In this document: one piece after another, positions 6,260 to 10,269 of the stretch
Layout: every line of letters begins with the position of its first letter
Position numbering within the stretch: the stretch's first letter is position 1
Origin: Bacteroidota bacterium
GTDB taxonomy: Bacteria > Bacteroidota > Bacteroidia > Flavobacteriales_D > Crocinitomicaceae
Reading direction: 5' to 3'
Assembly: GCA_024280195.1 (NCBI GenBank)
Contig: JAJRQP010000196.1
Coordinates: 1-10,269, forward strand
DNA length: 10,269 bases
Position numbers and translations under genes: made by a program
Notes under the pieces: generated by a model
Databases searched by the model: none
What the model saw: only the letters and a program-made list of their open reading frames with translations
Told to the model about the DNA's origin: nothing

Positions 6260-7542
6260 CGAATAAGTGTTAATGACCCTTTAATCAATGGTGAAGAACC
6301 ATCATTTAAATCGAGAATGTAAAAGTAAACCCCTTCAGCCGCCAAACCAGATTTTTTTGTTCCATCCCATGCTTTTTCATCAGAATAACCGTTCGCAAAA
6401 AATACTTCTTGTCCCCAACGAGTGTAAATTTTTACATTGCAATCAGGATAAGATGATATTCCCTGAATAATCCATTTCTCATTTATACCATCTTCGTTTG
6501 GAGAGAAGGTGTTAGGAATATCTAGTCCAGTAATCACAGTGAGAGTTAAATCGTCAGATAAAGTGCAACCATTTTCTGTTGCTGTTAAGGTAATCGTGAC
6601 TGTTTGGTCTGTGGTCACAATTGTATTCAAAGAATTTGGGTTGCTAAACAAAAAGTTTGGATTCCAACTATAGCTTGGAGCAGAGGTGACACCATTAACA
6701 GTTGTAGCAATGTTTGGAGAAATAGTGAGGTCTGGACCGGCATCAACTAGAAATGAATACACGGAAAAAGGGACAGTGCTTACATTGACTACTTCAGAAC
6801 AAAGTGTGTAACAAGAAGTTTCAACAGTGACAATATCTCCGTCAGAAAGTGCTGATGTAGAGAATAGTGAGTCGGAAGTAACGGCAACTAAAGTTGAATT
6901 AATGTACCAGTTAAAACCTCCTATGTTCGGACAGTTGAAAGAATTAACCGAAAATGTAACGACATCGTTTTTACAAATTGAAAGGTTGCTACTATTGACT
7001 TGAATTGTTGGAGGAAGGTGAGACACACCTGCTCCAGAAACCTCCACATCAAAAGAACACTCAGCTGCCTGAGTGATTCCAACTCCGCTGTCATCTCCAT
7101 CAACAACTACATAATAGGTTGTATTGGCAGGAAGACCTGTTGCCGTGAGTGAAAAATTCGCATTCCCGTTAGAGATACAATTTCCTATTGGAGTATAACT
7201 TCCAGAACTACAAGGAGCAGTTGCCTGAATAATTGTCGCTTGAATAGCTAAACCTTGTCCAGGGTTAATTTCAAAAACAAGGTTAGAAAAATCGACTTGA
7301 ACATTTCCTCCAATCGCATTTGTTGTGAAGGTAAACCAAATGGAATTGTTAGTTGGGAAGCAAAAATTAAAATCGTCTTCGCATCCAGTGCAAAAAGTTA
7401 TGTTCGCACCAATATTAGTGGAAGGTTCACTAACATTAGGGCACAACTCTACCGCATTTGCACAGTTATTATTTGCGACTTGAGAAATAGAGAATTGACC
7501 CATGAACAAGAATAGAATAAATAAGATAACAATTTGCTTCAT
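6256..7542 (-). CDS. Secreted T9SS cargo with gliding-motility-type (type B) C-terminal domain
   Basis: This 428-residue protein is predicted to be exported by Sec and then by the type IX system. Residues 1 to about 21 are a signal peptide. About 25-170 is a Cys-rich beta domain (CTGCEDDFNFC at 51-61, IWFTFTT at 68-74, ATGLPANTTYYVVVDGD at 134-150) resembling pre-peptidase C-type adhesive domains. About 176-258 and 266-338 look like Ig/PKD-like modules, the second opening VDAGPDLTI. The C-terminus, from about 341 (LDIPNTFSPNEDGINEKW ... VKIYTRWGQEVF ... WDGT ... GVYFYIL), is a clear CHU_C/gliding-motility-associated domain, the type B export signal. It is small for this cargo class (SprB is thousands of residues) and has no recognisable enzyme domain, so adhesin or surface-structure protein is the best guess. 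The start is the ATG at 7542; extension to 7557 would need a GTG. It overlaps the PorP/SprF-like gene by 4 bp. Confidence 0.93.
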   Translation of the reverse strand: MKQIVILFILFLFMGQFSISQVANNNCANAVELCPNVSEPSTNIGANITFCTGCEDDFNFCFPTNNSIWFTFTTNAIGGNVQVDFSNLVFEINPGQGLAIQATIIQATAPCSSGSYTPIGNCISNGNANFSLTATGLPANTTYYVVVDGDDSGVGITQAAECSFDVEVSGAGVSHLPPTIQVNSSNLSICKNDVVTFSVNSFNCPNIGGFNWYINSTLVAVTSDSLFSTSALSDGDIVTVETSCYTLCSEVVNVSTVPFSVYSFLVDAGPDLTISPNIATTVNGVTSAPSYSWNPNFLFSNPNSLNTIVTTDQTVTITLTATENGCTLSDDLTLTVITGLDIPNTFSPNEDGINEKWIIQGISSYPDCNVKIYTRWGQEVFFANGYSDEKAWDGTKKSGLAAEGVYFYILDLNDGSSPLIKGSLTLIR

Positions 7543-7576
7543 AGACGAATATAACACGATTAACTAGTGTTTTCAG

Positions 7577-7584
7577 CAAAAATA
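7577..7584 (-). promoter_or_regulatory. Likely -7 box (TATTTTTG) of the T9SS cargo operon
   Basis: On the minus strand TATTTTTG matches TAnnTTTG and lies 34 bp before the cargo-gene ATG, a sensible leader length. At the expected -33 distance the strand reads only CTTT (7604-7607), so the upstream element is poor. It would drive the cargo, PorP/SprF-like, OmpA and perhaps uvrC genes. Confidence 0.4.
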
Positions 7585-7587
7585 AGA

Positions 7588-7595
7588 TAATTTTG
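7588..7595 (+). promoter_or_regulatory. Possible -7 box (TAATTTTG) of the barrel/Ig gene
   Basis: On the plus strand TAATTTTG matches TAnnTTTG, 98 bp before the ATG of the large plus-strand gene, and sits only three bases from the oppositely oriented box at 7577-7584. No TTTG is seen 19 bp upstream. If both are used, RNA polymerase would bind at overlapping sites for the two divergent transcripts, which would couple them. No other TAnnTTTG match occurs on this strand up to the start codon. Confidence 0.35.
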
Positions 7596-7693
7596 CCAAG
7601 CGAAAAGAAAGAATAAGTACTCAAGAGCTGACTTTTTTAAGTTTTTGGCATAAAAATAGAAGCTTTAAAGAGACAACCATAATAATATAGCTT

Positions 7694-10269
7694 ATGAAAA
7701 AATTAATTACTCTCGGATTTATCGTGTTGATCATTAACAGTGTGAATGCTCAACGACTTGATTACGATACAGATTCTAAATGGTTTTGGGGCTTAAATGC
7801 TGGAGCAACTTGGAATACCACAGATGTGAAAAACAAGTTCGGAGGAGCTTGGGGAATTATTGTTGGTAAATCTTTCAACTATAATTATGGAAAAAAAATC
7901 AGCTTTGATATTCGAGGCAGATATTTAGGCGGAAAATGGAAAGGTCAAGATTATGATACAACTTCTTTGCTCAACTATGATGCAACAAGTATTGTCAGTC
8001 AAAAATACGACACACTAGGATATACAATTAATAACTTTCAAACCAAAGTTCACGAGCTAGGTTTAGAATTGGTTATTCACGCAAATGGTATTCGTGAGAA
8101 TACAGGTTGGGATCCATATATTTTTGGAGGGATTGGAATTAGCTTTAATCAAACCAAAGGAAACTTGCTTTATGAAGATACTTTAACTTTGGATGAATTC
8201 ATTTACAACTATTCTCCAGATGGAATCACACGTTCTGAGTTAAGAGACATTTCTGACAAGAACTATGATCTTGCTCTTGATGGGTCTTCGCAAAATAGAT
8301 TTAACGCAGACCTTGTTCCAAGTCTTGGATTTGGTCTTGGATATCAAGTTTCTCCAAGATTTTCTATTGGGTTTGAACACAGAACAACTTTCGCAATGAA
8401 AGATGTATTTGATGGATACACCGACCCAACTAAAAGATGGGGAACTACAAATGATATCTACCATTATACCAATGCGTATTTAAAATTTAACATTAGAAGA
8501 AGAGTAGAAGGTGTTGCTGATGTCAATTCAGGAGGGAGCAATTCCAATAATGTAAATACTGGAGGCAACACAGTTGAGTGTAATTCGCCAATCATTAGCA
8601 TTTCTTCTCCAAGAAATAGAACAATAACTGTTTATTCTAATGAATTTTTGGTGAAAGGTAGAATTTCAGAATTAGCAGGACGTGAAAACATTACTTTTTC
8701 TGTAAATGGAAACCAGTCAACTAATTTTTTATTCAATAGAAATAACGAACGTTTTGAAAGTACGATTTTGCTTTCTCTAGGAAATAATACAATAAGAATT
8801 AATGCTGGAAACGCTTGCGGGAATGATGAAGAAACATTGACAATAAACTATGTTAATTGTACTGCTCCGTCAATAGGATTTGTTCAACCACAAGGAAATG
8901 GTGTTACAGTTGATAGACAAAATATACTGGTCAATGCTAATGTGGCTAATGCAAATGTTGTTACTTACTATGTAAATGGTGTCAAGAGAACGAATTTTGT
9001 TTACAATGCCAATACGAGTAATTTCTCAAGCAATACGGTATTAAAAACAGGAAACAACACGTTAAAAATTGTTGCAAGTAACGATTGCGGAACAGTAGAA
9101 CAAACAATAAATGTTACTTATGCCAACTGCGTAAGTCCATTTATTTCTATTCTAAACAATAGTAATTCTCAACTGGTTGATGAGCGAAGGTTTACTTTTC
9201 GTGCAACGATACTAAATGTTGCGAATCAAAACAACATCAGTTTTAGATTGAACGGGATGAACAGAAGTTTTACATATAATATTACTTCTAATTCGTTTGA
9301 AGCAACCGTTACCTTATCACAAGGCACTAATACATTTGAGCTTTTTGCAAGCAGTGAGTGTGGTTCTGATGCTGAAACAGTAACAATTGAGTACGTTCCT
9401 TGTTCTTTACCAACAGTTACGCTTCTTTCTCAAAATAATTTTGCAACAGAAGTTGGTACAACTACAATTAAGGCACAGTTATCTAATGTAACAGCAATCA
9501 ACCAAATCAAATTGCTGGTGAATGGTGTTGTTGTGAATGGAGGTAATTTTAATTCTTCTACTAAAACCTTTGAGGCAAATGTTACTTTAAAAAATGGAAG
9601 TAATAGTATTCAAATTGTAGTAACAAATGATTGTGGAAACGCAAGTCAACAAATTAACATTGATTTCTCAACATGTAAAGAGCCGATTATTACAGTTGTT
9701 TTACCAACGATTTCTACAACTCAAAATGAGGTTGTTTTAGTGAAAACTGTTATGCAGAACATTACGAACAGAAACCAAATTCAACTAGTTGTAAATGGAA
9801 TAAGTTTAGGAGGGGGGTCGTTTAATTCTTCTACTAAAATTTTTCAAGTAAATGTTGCGTTAATTGAAGGACCAAACACTATTCAACTAATTGCAACAAA
9901 TGATTGTGGTGAAGATACTGAGTTAATTAGAATTCGAAGAATAATTAAGGACGACGTTATTAATGGCGGAGGAGATGGCCACGATGATGATCAAGATGAC
10001 AATGACGAGGGTGATTCTGAGGATGATGATGATGACCACGATGATGATCAAGATGACAATGACGACGATGATTCTGAGGATGATGATGATGATGACCACG
10101 ATGATGATCAAGACGACAATGATGAAGGTGATTCTGAGGATGATGATGATGACCACGATGATGATCAAGACGACAATGACGAGGGTGATTCTGATGATGA
10201 TCAAGACGACAATGATGAGGGTGATTCTGAGGATGATGATGATGACCACGACGATGATCAAGACGACAA
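7694..10269 (+). CDS. Outer-membrane barrel protein with five Ig-like modules and Asp-rich repeat tail (3' partial)
   Basis: The frame is open for 858 codons from the ATG at 7694 and has no stop before the window edge. Residues 1-19 are a signal peptide (ending SVNA, then Gln20). About 28-270 has alternating amphipathic strands with Trp/Tyr/Phe belts and Gly turns (WFWGLNAGATW, YIFGGIGISF, LGFGLGYQVSPRFSIGFEHR), as in small Bacteroidota outer-membrane barrels. A Gly/Ser/Asn linker (276-294) leads to five Ig-like modules starting at Cys296, 389, 479, 570 and 661. Each has a second Cys in an N-x-CG or similar motif (375, 465, 556, 647, 738), so one disulfide per module is likely. From about residue 757 the chain becomes almost pure Asp/Glu in HDDDQDDNDEGDSEDDDDD-type repeats. 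No enzymatic motif is visible. A surface or periplasm-spanning structural, adhesive or cation-binding role is inference only. Whether the Ig array is surface-exposed depends on the barrel's strand number. Confidence 0.85.
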   Translation, partial: MKKLITLGFIVLIINSVNAQRLDYDTDSKWFWGLNAGATWNTTDVKNKFGGAWGIIVGKSFNYNYGKKISFDIRGRYLGGKWKGQDYDTTSLLNYDATSIVSQKYDTLGYTINNFQTKVHELGLELVIHANGIRENTGWDPYIFGGIGISFNQTKGNLLYEDTLTLDEFIYNYSPDGITRSELRDISDKNYDLALDGSSQNRFNADLVPSLGFGLGYQVSPRFSIGFEHRTTFAMKDVFDGYTDPTKRWGTTNDIYHYTNAYLKFNIRRRVEGVADVNSGGSNSNNVNTGGNTVECNSPIISISSPRNRTITVYSNEFLVKGRISELAGRENITFSVNGNQSTNFLFNRNNERFESTILLSLGNNTIRINAGNACGNDEETLTINYVNCTAPSIGFVQPQGNGVTVDRQNILVNANVANANVVTYYVNGVKRTNFVYNANTSNFSSNTVLKTGNNTLKIVASNDCGTVEQTINVTYANCVSPFISILNNSNSQLVDERRFTFRATILNVANQNNISFRLNGMNRSFTYNITSNSFEATVTLSQGTNTFELFASSECGSDAETVTIEYVPCSLPTVTLLSQNNFATEVGTTTIKAQLSNVTAINQIKLLVNGVVVNGGNFNSSTKTFEANVTLKNGSNSIQIVVTNDCGNASQQINIDFSTCKEPIITVVLPTISTTQNEVVLVKTVMQNITNRNQIQLVVNGISLGGGSFNSSTKIFQVNVALIEGPNTIQLIATNDCGEDTELIRIRRIIKDDVINGGGDGHDDDQDDNDEGDSEDDDDDHDDDQDDNDDDDSEDDDDDDHDDDQDDNDEGDSEDDDDDHDDDQDDNDEGDSDDDQDDNDEGDSEDDDDDHDDDQDD
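8579..9946 (+). repeat. Five tandem Ig-like protein modules (about 273 bp each)
   Basis: The modules start at 8579, 8858, 9128, 9401 and 9674, with spacings of 93, 90, 91 and 91 codons. Each runs: Cys, then P-x-I-type strand, a VNG or LNG turn near the middle, an F-x-x-x-V-x-L strand, G-x-N-T-I-x-I/L, then N-x-CG and a closing T-I-x-Y strand. At protein level the modules are clearly homologous but diverged. At DNA level modules 4 and 5 are closest, sharing 19 identical bases at 9548-9566 and 9821-9839, exactly 273 bp apart. This points to growth by internal duplication, with module 5 or 4 the youngest copy. Confidence 0.8.
9980..10269 (+). repeat. In-frame 57/60-bp tandem repeat encoding an Asp-rich tail
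   Basis: Units begin with the His codon CAC at 9980, 10037, 10097, 10154 and 10247, giving lengths of 57, 60 and 57 bp, then a 93-bp compound unit made of a 39-bp piece (10154-10192) fused to a 54-bp piece (10193-10246), then a partial unit cut by the window edge. The core 19-residue unit has 12 Asp and 2 Glu. Unit 2 carries one extra Asp codon and swaps Glu-Gly for Asp-Asp. The compound unit lacks a seven-codon block. All length changes are multiples of three, so the reading frame is kept. The near-identity of units implies recent slippage or recombination, and copy number probably varies between strains. Confidence 0.9.

Noticed and set aside
8240..8464. A 74-codon minus-strand open frame
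   Set aside because: It lies wholly inside the barrel domain of the plus-strand gene, has no promoter or start context, and its translation has no recognisable features.
9812..9817. Run of six G in Ig module 5 as a phase-variation tract
   Set aside because: Six G encoding two Gly codons is too short to be persuasive, and the frame is intact here. Without strain comparison there is no support for slippage.
9923..10261. A 112-codon minus-strand open frame rich in Ile and Val, resembling a membrane protein
   Set aside because: It is the antisense of the GAT/GAC repeat: ATC/GTC codons arise automatically from the complementary Asp codons. The plus-strand frame is continuous with a signal peptide, barrel and Ig modules, so it is the real gene.
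9980..10269. Short regularly spaced repeats that could suggest a CRISPR array
   Set aside because: The repeats are contiguous without unique spacers, are in frame with the gene, and their indels are whole codons. This is a coding tandem repeat.

Overview
The window is about 10.3 kb of AT-rich DNA from a member of the Bacteroidota, most likely the order Flavobacteriales. Three things point there: a PorP/SprF-family protein next to a secreted protein with a type IX secretion (T9SS) type B C-terminal domain, several matches to the Bacteroidota promoter box TAnnTTTG, and start codons without clear Shine-Dalgarno sequences. Nothing in the gene content suggests phage, plasmid or insertion sequences. 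The genus cannot be determined from sequence alone.

Left part (1-1280, all minus strand): the first 32 codons of a small MORN-like lipoprotein run off the left edge. They are followed by a tRNA-Asn(GTT) gene with its own promoter and a strong hairpin terminator, and then a secreted zinc N-acetylmuramoyl-L-alanine amidase with a C-terminal SPOR-like segment. Divergent from the amidase is an orphan GT-B-type glycosyltransferase (1360-2418, plus strand), which converges tail to tail with uvrC.

Centre (2429-7542, minus strand): four genes read in one direction, in transcription order a T9SS type B cargo protein, a PorP/SprF-like outer-membrane protein (4-bp ATGA overlap with the cargo gene), a coiled-coil OmpA-family lipoprotein, and uvrC. 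The first two are a plausible cargo and export-partner pair. The OmpA lipoprotein may tether the assembly to peptidoglycan. uvrC (nucleotide excision repair) is probably a passenger in the unit.

Right part (7694 to the window end, plus strand): a large gene, open for 858 codons and still open at the edge. It encodes a signal peptide, an outer-membrane beta-barrel of about 240 residues, a Gly/Ser/Asn linker, five Ig-like modules of about 91 residues with one regularly spaced Cys pair each, and a tandemly repeated, extremely Asp-rich tail that continues past the window. Barrel first and Ig array second resembles the layout of inverse autotransporters (intimin/invasin), although this barrel looks like a Bacteroidota OMP barrel. 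This protein is the most unusual item in the window. Its promoter region is shared with the divergent T9SS operon.
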